A stretch of 64,000 nucleotides of DNA from Eunapius fragilis (GCA_963681505.1 OY811992.1:620001-684000), one strand, 5' to 3'. Counted from the stretch's first letter, positions 8,624 through 19,012 are shown. Translations and numbers: made by a program. The notes: generated by a model from the letters alone, not told the origin.

Positions 8624-11045
8624 TGCTGTGTGGAAGCAATTGCATTTGGGAGTGTTTACTTATGGGTGTAAGCAAGTGGGATGTCAGTGCAGGTGTAGGA
8701 AGCATAGGGGCCATAAATGTACACATGTGTTCATCTTCCAACACCTATAGGAACTGTGTGATCTTTTACAAGTGTCTTTTCATGCTTTTAACTTCTAATG
8801 TTACGTTCTTTCTAGAATCATCCATTGCAACTGAGTGCTTAAAAATCCACAGTTATGCAGTAAATTGGAACGTTTGTTACTTTCCCCATCTCCCACTGAT
8901 GGAAGCGAGTATGAACACAGTTGAAAAATAGCAGTGCTGCTGAGTTTAACTGACAATCTGACATGTGATACATACGACACTATCCAAGGTGGGAGAGCCT
9001 TTCAATACACATTGTATTGCCACACAAGGTGATTCATATGGTTCATATAAAAGTACTGCCTTCATGTAGTGGGTACTATTAGGTATGTCACTGTCCATGC
9101 GTTAATCTTACATACACTGGATTAGATGTTCTCATCCAAGGTGCCATTCTCTTTTTTTGTTTTGTGTACTACCTGAATAAGTGTTTCTAAGTGGGCACTA
9201 AATAGATTTGTTCTCACTAGTTAATGCGTTTGATCACTTGCTGTATTAACACATACGTACATGTAGGTCATAAGCATCCTACCACTCAACGTGGAGGTGG
9301 CTATTATCCCTCCCCTTTCCCAAAAGATTTGATATAGGGGGTGGGGCTATTACCCCCTCCCCCCTTGGACTCGGAAGACCACGATGGCAGGTACAGTGAA
9401 GATTCTGGGTAAGTGGAGGTGTACAGTTTGTGTTGGAGGGTGAGGGTGGGTGGAGGAGTACAGGAGGGATACAATTGTGATGGTGAAAAATTAATTCAAA
9501 AATTAAGTGGCATATAACGCAGTCTAGCAAGAGTACTACTCAATATTAGTATATTTGGCCTTAATTCCTTCTGCCCCCCCAACGTTATTGTATTTGGCCA
9601 ATGTGAGGGGGACTCCCGCGGCTGTAGCATATTTTAACCCCCCCTCCCCCCCCCCCCCCTCCCCTCAGGCTTAATGAAACTGTACATCTATGGTATGATG
9701 TGTGCCTCTGTGATATGTGCTGGTATGTGTGACTGTGCCATTACAAACATGCTTTGGTCGTTCTTCAGGTTGGAGCTGAACATGTGTAGGGATGAAGTAT
9801 CAAGACTTCCATCCTCACAAACTAAGACTGATTGTTCTGCATTCTTGTACAGCTTAATGAATCGATTTCAACCCTTATAGAATATTTTAGTTGTACAAAC
9901 GTGTACTGGACTATTGACATGCATGGCACCAACGACATGCTATTAATGGTATTTGATGTACAGTGCACATTAACCCAGCCAGGGTGTATGAAGAACGCTG
10001 TTAGTTTGCCCAAGTTAGGGCAAAGCTGACCCTCTTGGTGGAAGAGTGTGGAGATCAGGGGAGGGAGGGATCCACCAGTGGGATTGGACTAAGAAACTGA
10101 CTCCCACAGTCTATATCGACACTCTACTTTATTGGGAGGGGGTGTTTTATATTATTTGGATCTTCTGTACAGTACACTATTGGTATGATGTGAGATGGCT
10201 GTTTCAAACTGAGAATCCCATGGCTATCTCAATCTCTCATGAACATCTACATTACACACACACACACACACACCTAATCATATCAGACTTTCACTTAAAA
10301 CTTTTTACACTTTCCTGACAAAATGGAAGCTCGGACAATAAAACACATAGAAGCAAATGTGTATCATCTTACCACTTTCATATAATAAGCAAAAAAAAAT
10401 GTATGTCTTACCCCACCCCATCCCGCCTCCTCTATACGTATACCACACCAAGCTCAATCCATGTATGTGTGTGTGCATACACTACTAGTGTTGGTCAGAA
10501 CAGTAAACAATAGTGCATGTAAGGAATTTTTGCACATGAAATGCATGGGAGGAATAATATAATAAATTCCACAAGCCTGAGCTGTAAATGCTTAGAGATT
10601 GTAACAACTGAGGGGATTATATATGTACCACATGTTGCATTAGAAAGGATCCCGACAACATATCATCAGAGCTGGTGTGATTAACAATATATTAGCACAA
10701 TATTAATACATTAACAACTTTGAAGTATAAAACAGTGGAATAGTATATGTAAATCAAGTAGTAATATTAATATGACTGATCCTATGAAATAAATAATAAT
10801 CAGTTTATTTAGTTTTACAAATACAGTACAGCAGGATATTCATACACAGGTTCACTATAATATAAATGTACACAAAATGCTAATGATACCTGCTTTGACA
10901 TATTACAGTAGGATAAATGAAACAAATAGCTATAGACCATAGTACCCCTATATACTACATCTTGCATGATTGCTATGTGAAAGGACTCAGATGACAATGA
11001 ATTAATTATTATTATTATTATTATTGTATTGCACACAGACAGTTA
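8624..11045. other. Interior of element, no recognised gene
   Basis: A 105-codon plus-strand frame (8614-8931) and several of 60-90 codons are unrecognised. Simple sequence is common: a G-rich stretch at 9431-9468 with four GGG runs, a C-rich tract at 9638-9664 including C14, (AC)10 at 10254-10273, and (ATT)7 at about 11005-11025. The region 10500-10800 is AT-rich and featureless. Confidence 0.5.
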
Positions 11046-11289
11046 TGGGACAGTTTTTACCCATCTGGCTAGTTTTTCAAGTTTTCAATTTTTTTTTATT
11101 TTTTTTGAACGCCAATTAGCTTCTATCAAATGGTTCTTACACATCCTAAATTGGACTATCCATCATAAAGTTATTAGGCACTGAATTTATAATTAGCTAT
11201 ACATTTCAATGCGAGCGTTGCTTTTCTTTTGCTTGTCCTGGAAACTTTGAAAAAGTACCACAAGGGTGATTTTGCTGGACACTGTCCCA
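11046..11289. mobile_element. Small TA-flanked MITE (244 bp)
   Basis: TGGGACAGT at the left and ACTGTCCCA at the right are exact 9-bp inverted ends, each flanked by TA (11044-11045 and 11290-11291). Size, lack of coding sequence and TA target duplication suggest a Tc1/mariner-type MITE. The inverted ends are short, so chance cannot be excluded. Confidence 0.4.
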
Positions 11290-12131
11290 TATAGTGTACA
11301 AATCAGTACTTAGGATCTAATTACAGAATACATGCGCTGTTGGAACACATCCATACATGCGCGACTAGTATATATATGTATATCGATCCGATTGTACATG
11401 CATAGTCAGAAATCAGAACTCCGATCATGCTATGCCGCCACGTTCATTTATGCTGCAGATCGTCGCGACCTGAGCCTGTTTCTATTTTTGTAGTTGGGCT
11501 CAAATGACTCAGATTTAAGCGAAGTATAAATTTGAACGTGCTTTATAGCTTGAATTGGATATGGCCAGTCGAATCACTGGTGACTCAGGAATGATATAGA
11601 CTGGGTTATTAACTTTACAAGCTGTATATGTTGTCATGCCTCGTTATTATGATGCCACGCCCTCTTTACTTACAACACAAGGTTGGATACAGACCCACTT
11701 GTGATTTAGCCCGATTCAGTGAAGGAAGATCATCAGAATAGTTTTTTTGCATTCAGCAAGCCGTGAAGCAACGGCAGTTTAAAGACTAAGAGGGTATGGC
11801 ATATTAATGCCTCCAAGCGTGCCCGTCGTAATTGATAATATTGTTCGTATACCTTTGTGTGAAAGAAACTAGCTGAGTCAACAAAGAGCCCTGCATGTCT
11901 GAATAATAATGTGGTGAAGCAAATATTTCTATACATACATCTATACTGGTTGTTTACAATATGACAATATTGTCTCGAACATGTCATATACGGTATAGTG
12001 TGTGCGTGTGTGTGTGTGATAGTGGGCGGATTTATAAAATTAACCCTTCAAAATAGGATGATACTCAAATGCCCCTGGGCCTTTCAATTTTACTGTCTAT
12101 ATATACGAATTTATGATTTTGGCGGGCAAAA
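11290..12131. other. No recognised gene
   Basis: Mixed-composition DNA with an 84-codon minus-strand frame (11733-11987) that I do not recognise, and a TG dinucleotide run at 11999-12018. Nothing else supported. Confidence 0.4.
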
Positions 12132-12398
12132 ATGGCTGGTGACTCTCCTTGCATGGCTGGTCCTAGACCTGTTCTAGACCTGAACAGGACTCGGTAACTT
12201 ATCTCGATCACTTTTCTGCTTTGTTCCTTTGCGAGGTATGACCGCTACCAACACGGTAATGTACTATTCGAAGGTCCTCTTCGTATTCTTATTTGCGTGC
12301 GTAAATTATGTGATCTAGGTTATGTGACACATTCAGATTTACTTCTACGAGCTTTGAGTCACATGCTTCTACTTGTGATGCCTCAAGTGCTGAAATAG
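12132..12398 (+). CDS. Possible small three-exon gene, unknown product
   Basis: ATG at 12132 opens a 62-base exon. A 42-bp GT-AG intron (12194-12235), a 20-base exon (12236-12255), a 63-bp GT-AG intron (12256-12318) and an exon to TAG at 12396-12398 give a continuous 53-residue frame (MAGDSPCMAGPRPV at the start). The introns match the small size of those near 8.0 kb. The donors (GTAACT, GTAATG) are weak and the product is not recognised. It may be the 5' part of a gene cut off by the MITE at 12482, or chance. Confidence 0.2.
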
Positions 12399-12481
12399 GT
12401 ATGCCGCAAATCAAATCGTTGGACGTTGCTCTGTTTGCTTATGTTTCTTAACCTGTTTCACGCGCAAAAGGAAAGGAGTAA

Positions 12482-13025
12482 TGCACCTATCAATGGTAAC
12501 TGCAACCCCCCCCCATCCGGGACATATAGGGGATTAGTGGGGGATTTGACCGGCTAATCAGATTATTGCGGCGCATTTGACCGTACACGGGGATTTGACC
12601 TCGACCGCGAAAATGAATATTAATCGTATAACAGCTTGTGACCTCCCCCTATCGGCGTGTTTTGCAGCTCAAAACTTGTGACGACCTTGGCACATTCACG
12701 GTACGTACGCAACATCATACCTAGCCTGTACCTCACCGGATACAAGAACATGCGCTTTACCAAACTACTAGTACAATTATAACTACAACTCTTATAGCGG
12801 CACAATATCAGCTGTATACCTACAAAGGCTAACGCGCGTTCGTTTTGAATAGCAGGAACGAAACCGTAGGTTATAAAAGGTATCAAACAAGTAACGGGAC
12901 TGGGTCGAGGAGGGGTCATTTGACCAGTTATTAGTCCCCAACAGTGGGGCATTTGATTTAATAAATGTCAAATCCCCCTATGTCCCGGATGGGGGGGGGG
13001 GTTGCAGTTACCATTGATAGGTGCA
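12482..13025. mobile_element. MITE with ~55-bp inverted ends and TAA duplication
   Basis: The left end TGCACCTATCAATGGTAACT is mirrored exactly at the right end, then a C run (9 on the left, 11 on the right) and ATCCGGGACATA...GGGGATT. TAA flanks both sides (12479-12481 and 13026-13028). The interior carries repeated subterminal motifs of the type GG(G/C)ATTTGACC in both orientations (for example 12541-12552, 12591-12601 and 12964-12977). A 3-bp TAA/TTA duplication is typical of PIF/Harbinger (Tourist-like) MITEs; that assignment is inferred. A 110-codon minus-strand frame inside is not recognised. Total length 544 bp. Confidence 0.72.
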
Positions 13026-13231
13026 TAACTTGCTGTGTCCTCGGTAGAACAAAAGGTGGTAACCCAAAGGTTAGCATTTTTTTATTTTTCTATTGCGCAT
13101 GTGAGTTATGCCTGTTGCATTAATCAGAGAAGGGTACATCCCCCTCGTTGGAATGCCATATGAAACATCTGAACCATCGCGTAAGTGGTCGTTTGAACCG
13201 TCATATTAAAACTTTGCTTTTGCTCTTATAA
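13026..13231. other. Short spacer between MITE and gypsy element
   Basis: About 200 bp without a recognised gene. It is the left flank of the retrotransposon insertion site and continues at 18364. Confidence 0.5.
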
Positions 13232-13235
13232 TATA

Positions 13236-13383
13236 TGTAGTGACATGACCAATTGGTAATAATTAGTTAGTTAATTAGACAATCGGCTGTGTATATATAT
13301 TGATGTATGTGCATGCAAAATCAGTTGAATCTGTTGCTGCTCTTATGACTTTGGTTGTGACCATTTCCTTGGTGGGTACTACA
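13236..13383 (+). repeat. 5' LTR
   Basis: 148 bp, terminal inverted TGTAGT/ACTACA. Contains TATATATAT at 13292-13300, a candidate promoter TATA box. No AATAAA is visible. Base-for-base identical to the 3' LTR. Confidence 0.97.
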
Positions 13384-13384
13384 T

Positions 13385-13400
13385 TGGTGTCAGAAGTGGG
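13385..13400 (+). promoter_or_regulatory. Primer-binding site for minus-strand DNA synthesis
   Basis: TGGTGTCAGAAGTGGG starts one base after the LTR. TGG pairs with the CCA tail of a tRNA; which tRNA is not identified. It ends exactly at the ATG of the polyprotein, so there is no leader between the two. Confidence 0.75.
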
Positions 13401-16400
13401 ATGGCGGAACCCATGGATACGGCTGATAGCAAGGAACGGACCAAGGAGCTACTTCCGGAAGTACAAATGGTGAGAATGAGCTTACGGCCCCCTTCCCGTT
13501 ATTCAGGAGGAACAGACCTCGTCCTTTGGTTAAAGCGCTTCGAGATGTACGTACGCAAAGCACAGGTTGACGTGAGCCAATGGACGGGCGAACTTCTTCC
13601 GTTGTTGGACGATGGGCCTTTCAGGGTTGTGTCCCAGCAAGGACTGGTCGATTCGGATGATTACGAGGCTGTGACAATGTGCCTCCGCGCTCAATACGCG
13701 CCCGAGGGAAACCATTTGGAGTGGCAGGCGAAGTTTCATAGACGAGGCCAGAAGGCGGACGAAAACTTGGTGACGTACGTTGGAGAACTGCGTGCGTTAG
13801 CGGACAAGGCATATCCTGGATGGACCAACGAACAACGGTTACAATTGGTAAGGGACCAGTTTGTGCAAGGGGTGTGCTCTTCCACTGTGCAGCTGAGACT
13901 CATGAAAGAAATGCCCAATACTCTGGACGAAGCGCTACAATTGGCAATTCAACAGGAGTCAGTGGAAACAGCACAGAGAAGACTTAGCAAGGAGTGCGGG
14001 CATGGTTCGTCGGTGGCATCCAGCGGTGTTGAGGAGTTAGCAGCGGGTAGCGGACTCGCAGCATTGTCGGTCCAACAGCTCCGGAAACAGGCCCAAGATT
14101 CTGAAAGAATGGTGGAGGACCTTAGAAAACAAGTCGAAGAGCTGAACAGACGGCTATCTGGCAAAGGAAAAACTACCGCTGCTGACCAACAACGTCAGTC
14201 CTTTACCAGAAAGCAAGGGTCTGCAGTGATTACATGTTGGAACTGCGGGGAGCGAGGTCATGTTCGGCGTAACTGCCCTCGCAAGCGGAAGGACCATAAG
14301 GATTCTTGGCAGGCGGCAGCCGTAAGTTCCACGTTAATGGTGGAAGGTAGTATAGAAGGGCGAGTCACTAGAATGCTTGTAGACACGGGTTCGGCGGTGA
14401 TGTTAGTGAGGGAGGATGTTATTAGAATGGTACCATCGGGAAAGTCACTTACAACGCAGGTACCTGCGAATTCGGTAGTAGCAGCAAATGGGGAGAAGTT
14501 GGACATTATTGGGCAGTGTAATTTGAGCATAAAGGTCGGGGTATCAGCCAAAGATCATCCAGTTTTGATAGCAAAGAATTTAAACCAGGAGTGCCTTCTT
14601 GGGGCGGATTTTTTGATTAAGCATGGTTGTATCGTTGACCTTCAACAACAAATTTTGCTCACAAAAGAAGGTCCTGTGCAATTCTTGTCACCTATGCGAA
14701 GTGGTGTTCAAAGTTCCCCAGTTTGTTTTGTGACGTTGTCTGAAACCATAAATGTCCCTCCTTATTGTCAAATGTGCCTTCCTGCAAAGGTGTCACGGCA
14801 TGCAGGTCATTGCACCAGCAGCTCCGGTGCCCTCCTGGTGGAACCAGTGGGACGGTTTATGGATCAGCATGGCCTCTTGGTTGCTTACTCCATCATGGAT
14901 GCTGCTGCTAGTCACACAATGGTCCAAGTTCTTAACCCTGGCTTCGCACCGATTACAGTGCACAAGGATGAGATAATGGGTATGTTAAAACCTATTGATG
15001 ATAGTGCTGATTGTGCATCAGTACAATACCCTGCCTGTAAGCAATCCACCCAGTCTGTTAAGCATTGTATAGAGCAGATGACAGACGGCCTGGCTCCTGA
15101 GGTTCGAGAGAAAGTGACTGCCTTGCTCTGGCAGTTCCAAGACGTCATCGCGTCGGATGACAGTGACCTTGGGCGTACCCGATTGACATCCCATAAAATC
15201 AACACAGGGGATACACAACCAGTCTGCCAGCGTGCACGGAGGCTACCCTTTCATCAGCAGCAAGAGGTACGTGGGTTACTAGATGACATGCTTTCTCGAG
15301 GTATCATTGAGCCTAGTTGTGGGCCATGGGCATCACCCATTGTCTTGGTAAGGAAAAAAGATGGCACAACTAGATTTTGTGTAGATTTTCGTCGTCTTAA
15401 TGATTGCACGCGTAAGGATGCCCAGCCACTCCCTAGGATAGATGACACGCTTGATGCTTTAGGGGGTGCCCGTTACTTCTCAACTCTTGATCTGGCTAGT
15501 GGCTATTGGCAAGTAGAAGTTGATAGTAAGGATAGAGAGAAGACTGCATTTGTAACCCCATTTGGACTCTTCCAATTTCGTGTCATGCCTTTTGGCTTGT
15601 GTAATGCGCCCGCCACGTTTCAGAGGCTCATGGAGCGAGTGCTTGCTGGCCTTCACTGGGTAACTTGCCTAGTGTATCTTGATGACATAATTATTTTTAG
15701 CAGGACAGTCGAAAAACACATCGAGCAATTGAAGGAAGTCCTGGAACGTCTGAAGGGTGCGGGGTTAAAGGTCCGGCCTAGTAAGTGTCATTTGTTGCAA
15801 ACTAGTGTGCAGTACCTGGGCCATGTCATATCCGGGGAGGGCATACGTACTGACCCGCAGAAAGTTGCATGTGTTTCCAACTGGCCAGTACCACAAAATT
15901 CAAAAGAACTCCAAAGTTTTCTTGGTCTCTCGTCGTACTATAGACGTTTTGTAAAAGACTTTGCCCACGTAGCAAGCCCCTTGCATGCTTTGACACAGAA
16001 AGGAAGGAAGTGGATGTGGACAAAGGAATGCAATGATGCTTTCTTTGATCTGAAGAAACGCCTGGTATCCTCCCCTATACTTGCCTTACCTGATTTCAGT
16101 TTGCACTTTGTACTAGATACAGATGCCAGTGGGGACGGATTGGGTGCTGTACTTGCTCAAACTGTTGATGGGGAAGAAAGAGTGGTGGCATATGCTAGCA
16201 GAGCTCTGAGCAGAACGGAAAAGAAGTATTGCGCCACTAGGCGGGAATTGTTGGCTCTAGTATGGGCTGCTCAGCATTTTCGGCCATATCTCTATGGAAG
16301 AAATTTTACACTACGCACAGACCACCACTGCCTACAATGGCTACATAATTTTAAGGAGCCTGAGGGACAAGTTGCTCGTTGGTTGGAGTTGTTGGCAGAG

Positions 16401-17561
16401 TATGACTACAGCGTTCTGCATCGTCAAGGTAAGCAGCATACTAATGCTGATGCGTTATCTCGGGGTGGGTGCCAGCAGTGTGGATGGGAAGTAGAGGAAG
16501 AGCAAGAAGCCAACACTTCCGGTTGTAATGCAGTATCACACTTATTGCTGCCAACATGGACAGAAGAGGAGATCAAATCGCTTCAGAAGGCTGATCCAGA
16601 CATAAATCAGATGGTCCACTGGCTGAGAACTGACACCACACCTAGAGGATGCCCCAAGGACGCTTCCTGGAGACTTGAATCCCTGTGGGTACAGAGACGG
16701 TATTTGACATTGCAGCATGGGGTGTTGTATCGTTGTTGGGAGGACATACCAGGGGGTGGTACTCGTAGACACCTTCAACTAGTCCTGCCTGCAAAATTGG
16801 TGAAGGGGGTATTGGAAGGCCTCCACAATACTGTAATTGGTGGGCACATGGGGGAGCTGAAAACCTTAGAGAAGGTTCGGGCACGCTTTTATTGGCCAGG
16901 TCAGAGGAAAGAGGTGGAAAAATGGTGTAGGAATTGTGCTGTTTGTAACTCTAGGAAATCTCCCAGTCACAAGGCTAGAGCTCCAATGGAAATTTGTCAA
17001 ACACAGAGACCCATGCAGAGGGTTGCCATGGACATCCTTGGCCCCCTTCCAGAAACACCAAGGGGTAACAAGTATATATTGGTGATTGGTGAATACTTCA
17101 CCAAATGGAAAGAAGCTTTTCCGTTGAAGGATACTGAGGCATTAACCATTGCTAAAGTGTTTGTGAATGAATTTGTATGCAGGTTTGGGGTTCCAGATTC
17201 CCTGCACACGGACCAAGGGAGAAACTTTGAAGCCAAAGTTCTAAAGGAAGTATGCCAGTTGTTGGGTGTTAAAAAGACTCGGACAACCCCTTATCATCCC
17301 CAGAGTGATGGACTTGTCGAAAGGTTTAACAGAACTTTGTTAGACATGTTAAGTATGGCTGTAAGGGATGATGAGCATGATTGGGACCTCCTCCTCCCTA
17401 CCCTGTTATTTGCATATCGCACAAGCTGTCATGCAACCACTGGGGCCACTCCCTTTGAGCTGATGTTGGGTCGTGATGCCCGCTTGCCTGAGGATGTATT
17501 GTTCTCCATCCCAGCCAGCACTGAGGACCCCATTCGGTATGCTGATGTGCTCAAGAACTGA
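13401..17561 (+). CDS. gag-pol: Gag-Pol polyprotein, ended early by TGA
   Basis: 1386 codons. Gag domain about residues 1-250; CCHC zinc knuckle CWNCGERGHVRRNC at 279-292; aspartic protease with LVDTGSA (catalytic Asp 328); reverse transcriptase with LDLASGYW (Asp 697) and YLDD (759-762); RNase H with TDASGDGLG (Asp 908); integrase with an H2C2 zinc motif (His 1142, His 1149, Cys 1179, Cys 1182) and catalytic triad Asp 1211, Asp 1271, Glu 1307 (D,D35E spacing). Gag and Pol share one frame, with no frameshift or stop between them. The ATG at 13401 directly follows the primer-binding site. All catalytic residues are present. The frame stops at 17559-17561, before the end of the integrase C-terminal domain. 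Confidence 0.96.
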   Translation: MAEPMDTADSKERTKELLPEVQMVRMSLRPPSRYSGGTDLVLWLKRFEMYVRKAQVDVSQWTGELLPLLDDGPFRVVSQQGLVDSDDYEAVTMCLRAQYAPEGNHLEWQAKFHRRGQKADENLVTYVGELRALADKAYPGWTNEQRLQLVRDQFVQGVCSSTVQLRLMKEMPNTLDEALQLAIQQESVETAQRRLSKECGHGSSVASSGVEELAAGSGLAALSVQQLRKQAQDSERMVEDLRKQVEELNRRLSGKGKTTAADQQRQSFTRKQGSAVITCWNCGERGHVRRNCPRKRKDHKDSWQAAAVSSTLMVEGSIEGRVTRMLVDTGSAVMLVREDVIRMVPSGKSLTTQVPANSVVAANGEKLDIIGQCNLSIKVGVSAKDHPVLIAKNLNQECLLGADFLIKHGCIVDLQQQILLTKEGPVQFLSPMRSGVQSSPVCFVTLSETINVPPYCQMCLPAKVSRHAGHCTSSSGALLVEPVGRFMDQHGLLVAYSIMDAAASHTMVQVLNPGFAPITVHKDEIMGMLKPIDDSADCASVQYPACKQSTQSVKHCIEQMTDGLAPEVREKVTALLWQFQDVIASDDSDLGRTRLTSHKINTGDTQPVCQRARRLPFHQQQEVRGLLDDMLSRGIIEPSCGPWASPIVLVRKKDGTTRFCVDFRRLNDCTRKDAQPLPRIDDTLDALGGARYFSTLDLASGYWQVEVDSKDREKTAFVTPFGLFQFRVMPFGLCNAPATFQRLMERVLAGLHWVTCLVYLDDIIIFSRTVEKHIEQLKEVLERLKGAGLKVRPSKCHLLQTSVQYLGHVISGEGIRTDPQKVACVSNWPVPQNSKELQSFLGLSSYYRRFVKDFAHVASPLHALTQKGRKWMWTKECNDAFFDLKKRLVSSPILALPDFSLHFVLDTDASGDGLGAVLAQTVDGEERVVAYASRALSRTEKKYCATRRELLALVWAAQHFRPYLYGRNFTLRTDHHCLQWLHNFKEPEGQVARWLELLAEYDYSVLHRQGKQHTNADALSRGGCQQCGWEVEEEQEANTSGCNAVSHLLLPTWTEEEIKSLQKADPDINQMVHWLRTDTTPRGCPKDASWRLESLWVQRRYLTLQHGVLYRCWEDIPGGGTRRHLQLVLPAKLVKGVLEGLHNTVIGGHMGELKTLEKVRARFYWPGQRKEVEKWCRNCAVCNSRKSPSHKARAPMEICQTQRPMQRVAMDILGPLPETPRGNKYILVIGEYFTKWKEAFPLKDTEALTIAKVFVNEFVCRFGVPDSLHTDQGRNFEAKVLKEVCQLLGVKKTRTTPYHPQSDGLVERFNRTLLDMLSMAVRDDEHDWDLLLPTLLFAYRTSCHATTGATPFELMLGRDARLPEDVLFSIPASTEDPIRYADVLKN

Positions 17562-18173
17562 CTGCAGTTAGCCTATAAGCGGGTCCGTCAACATATGGAA
17601 GTGCAACGAGGACGTCAGAAGGAATCTTATGATATGGATATCAAGGGGGATCCATACTGTATTGATGATCTCGTTTTTCTCCACAATCCAGCAGTTCGCA
17701 GGGGCCTTTCAAATAAGCTCCACAGACCTTGGCAGGGGCCTTTTAAAGTGGTCAAAGTCCTCGGACCTTCCATCTATAGGATTGCGGACTGCGATAATCC
17801 CAGAAAACGTAAAGTGGTGCACTTTAATCGGTTAAAGCCTGCACCGCCGCAAAATACTATAGAAGAGCTGGGTGATGATGATATCATTGTTCACAGAATG
17901 CCGGATCTGCCACTTGTGGGTACTCCAGTGGGTGCTGATCATCAAACCCCTACATTGGAGGGACTGCCACAGGACCGACTAAATCATCCAGTTCCTGAGA
18001 TGGAGCACCCAGCAATTGTACCCCAAGTTCTTCCTCCAATCCAAGTCCTTCCTCCTGTAGCAGAGGAGGCTCCTGTACTGCGACGCTCTAGCAGGATAAG
18101 CAAACCGCCTGTACGCTATGGAAACCCTCTGGTACTACCAGACAACATGGACACTGCTGAAATCATTGAATGA
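17562..18173 (+). CDS. In-frame continuation: integrase C-terminal domain and tail
   Basis: Directly after the TGA the same frame stays open to a stop at 18171-18173; an internal ATG lies at 17595. It encodes the basic GPY/F-type module (GPFKVVKVLGPSIYRI) that gypsy integrases carry after the catalytic core, then a proline-rich tail ending in SSRISKPPVRYG. So the protein is split by one nonsense codon, not by a frameshift. Either this copy is mutated, or the TGA (followed by C, a permissive context) is read through at some rate. Confidence 0.85.
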   Translation: MQLAYKRVRQHMEVQRGRQKESYDMDIKGDPYCIDDLVFLHNPAVRRGLSNKLHRPWQGPFKVVKVLGPSIYRIADCDNPRKRKVVHFNRLKPAPPQNTIEELGDDDIIVHRMPDLPLVGTPVGADHQTPTLEGLPQDRLNHPVPEMEHPAIVPQVLPPIQVLPPVAEEAPVLRRSSRISKPPVRYGNPLVLPDNMDTAEIIE

Positions 18174-18197
18174 CTGGGAGTGAGGGACCACTCTTTC

Positions 18198-18211
18198 AAG
18201 AGGGGGAGTAG
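18198..18211 (+). promoter_or_regulatory. Polypurine tract
   Basis: AAGAGGGGGAGTAG lies immediately upstream of the 3' LTR, the expected place for the plus-strand primer. Confidence 0.8.
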
Positions 18212-18359
18212 TGTAGTGACATGACCAATTGGTAATAATTAGTTAGTTAATTAGACAATCGGCTGTGTATATATATTGATGTATGTGCATGCAAAATCAG
18301 TTGAATCTGTTGCTGCTCTTATGACTTTGGTTGTGACCATTTCCTTGGTGGGTACTACA
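18212..18359 (+). repeat. 3' LTR
   Basis: Identical to the 5' LTR over 148 bp; ends ACTACA and is followed by the TATA target duplication. Confidence 0.97.
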
Positions 18360-18363
18360 TATA

Positions 18364-18814
18364 CATGGAAATCGGCAATGATTTCGACATAGTCTCCTAG
18401 CAGCTGCGTCCTCCGCGTGATCATGCAAGCTGCAGCGCAGGGAACTACAAGTACGTTTTTATATTTACTCGCCTGCCAAAGTTTGTTTTACTTTACTGCA
18501 GCTTTGGGAAAGCCACTCAAAATACTCATCAGAGGCTGAATAAGCAACGCGTGTTCTGGGCTCTCCGATCGCCGCCTACGCCTTGTGCGCTTCTGAGAAC
18601 ATTTCACTCTTTTTTGTTTGGCAATGTGTATTGTGTATTGTAATTAAAATCCTGAAGAATGCGAGTCAAGTGAACAAAAAAAGGCGGGCTGAATACACGA
18701 GAATAAGTGGGTTGAAGAAAGCGGTATGTGTAGCCATGTAATGTCCGGACAGTGTAACCAAGTATCTGCGGAATCGGTTGAAACAACAAATGTAACCACA
18801 ATAGAATACTCCTA
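18364..18814. other. Right flank of gypsy insertion, possible minus-strand exon
   Basis: On the minus strand, 18592-18497 is open between an acceptor-like ttctcag and a donor-like gtaaag, and encodes a basic stretch (KRTRRRRRSESPEHALL). A second acceptor-like site (cttgtag) opens at 18444; in the implied phase a stop follows after eight codons. The family is not recognised. The gypsy element lies just beyond the second exon and may have interrupted it. Support is weak. Confidence 0.2.
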
Positions 18815-19005
18815 GTTATACACCGGGTACACATGTTATACATACACGAATACACACCATACTCATGTTATACATACGTTATACTGCATGTGTATTCTAT
18901 TGTTATACAAAAATGCAGCGTATATAGTATCCATGCACCTTGTGTGTATAACACGTGTACACGAGTGTATTGCGCGTGTATGGCAAAAGAATTCATGCGT
19001 TATAC
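18815..19005 (+). repeat. Right subterminal GTTATAC repeats
   Basis: GTTATAC at 18815, 18835, 18867, 18878, 18902 and 18999, and GTATAAC at 18946. Motif, density and distance from the end mirror the left side. Both sides also contain tactatatacgc-like sequence (left about 2352; right, on the minus strand, about 18930). Confidence 0.6.
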
Positions 19006-19012
19006 GATAATA

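Larger units (their letters stand above)
13236..18359 (+). mobile_element. Ty3/gypsy LTR retrotransposon, full length (5124 bp)
   Basis: Two identical 148-bp LTRs (13236-13383 and 18212-18359) begin TGTAGT and end ACTACA. The 4-bp target duplication TATA flanks them (13232-13235 and 18360-18363). A primer-binding site follows the 5' LTR and a purine tract precedes the 3' LTR. The single open frame has the order Gag, protease, reverse transcriptase, RNase H, integrase, which places it in Ty3/gypsy (Metaviridae) and not copia. Identical LTRs mean recent insertion. The only visible defect is a TGA inside the integrase C-terminal part. Confidence 0.97.

Noticed and set aside
13249..13256. CCAATTGG in the LTR as a link to the C satellite
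   Set aside because: Only 8 bp of shared sequence and no flanking similarity; likely chance.
13530..17236. Minus-strand frames of 60-97 codons within gag-pol
   Set aside because: Shadows of the long polyprotein frame.
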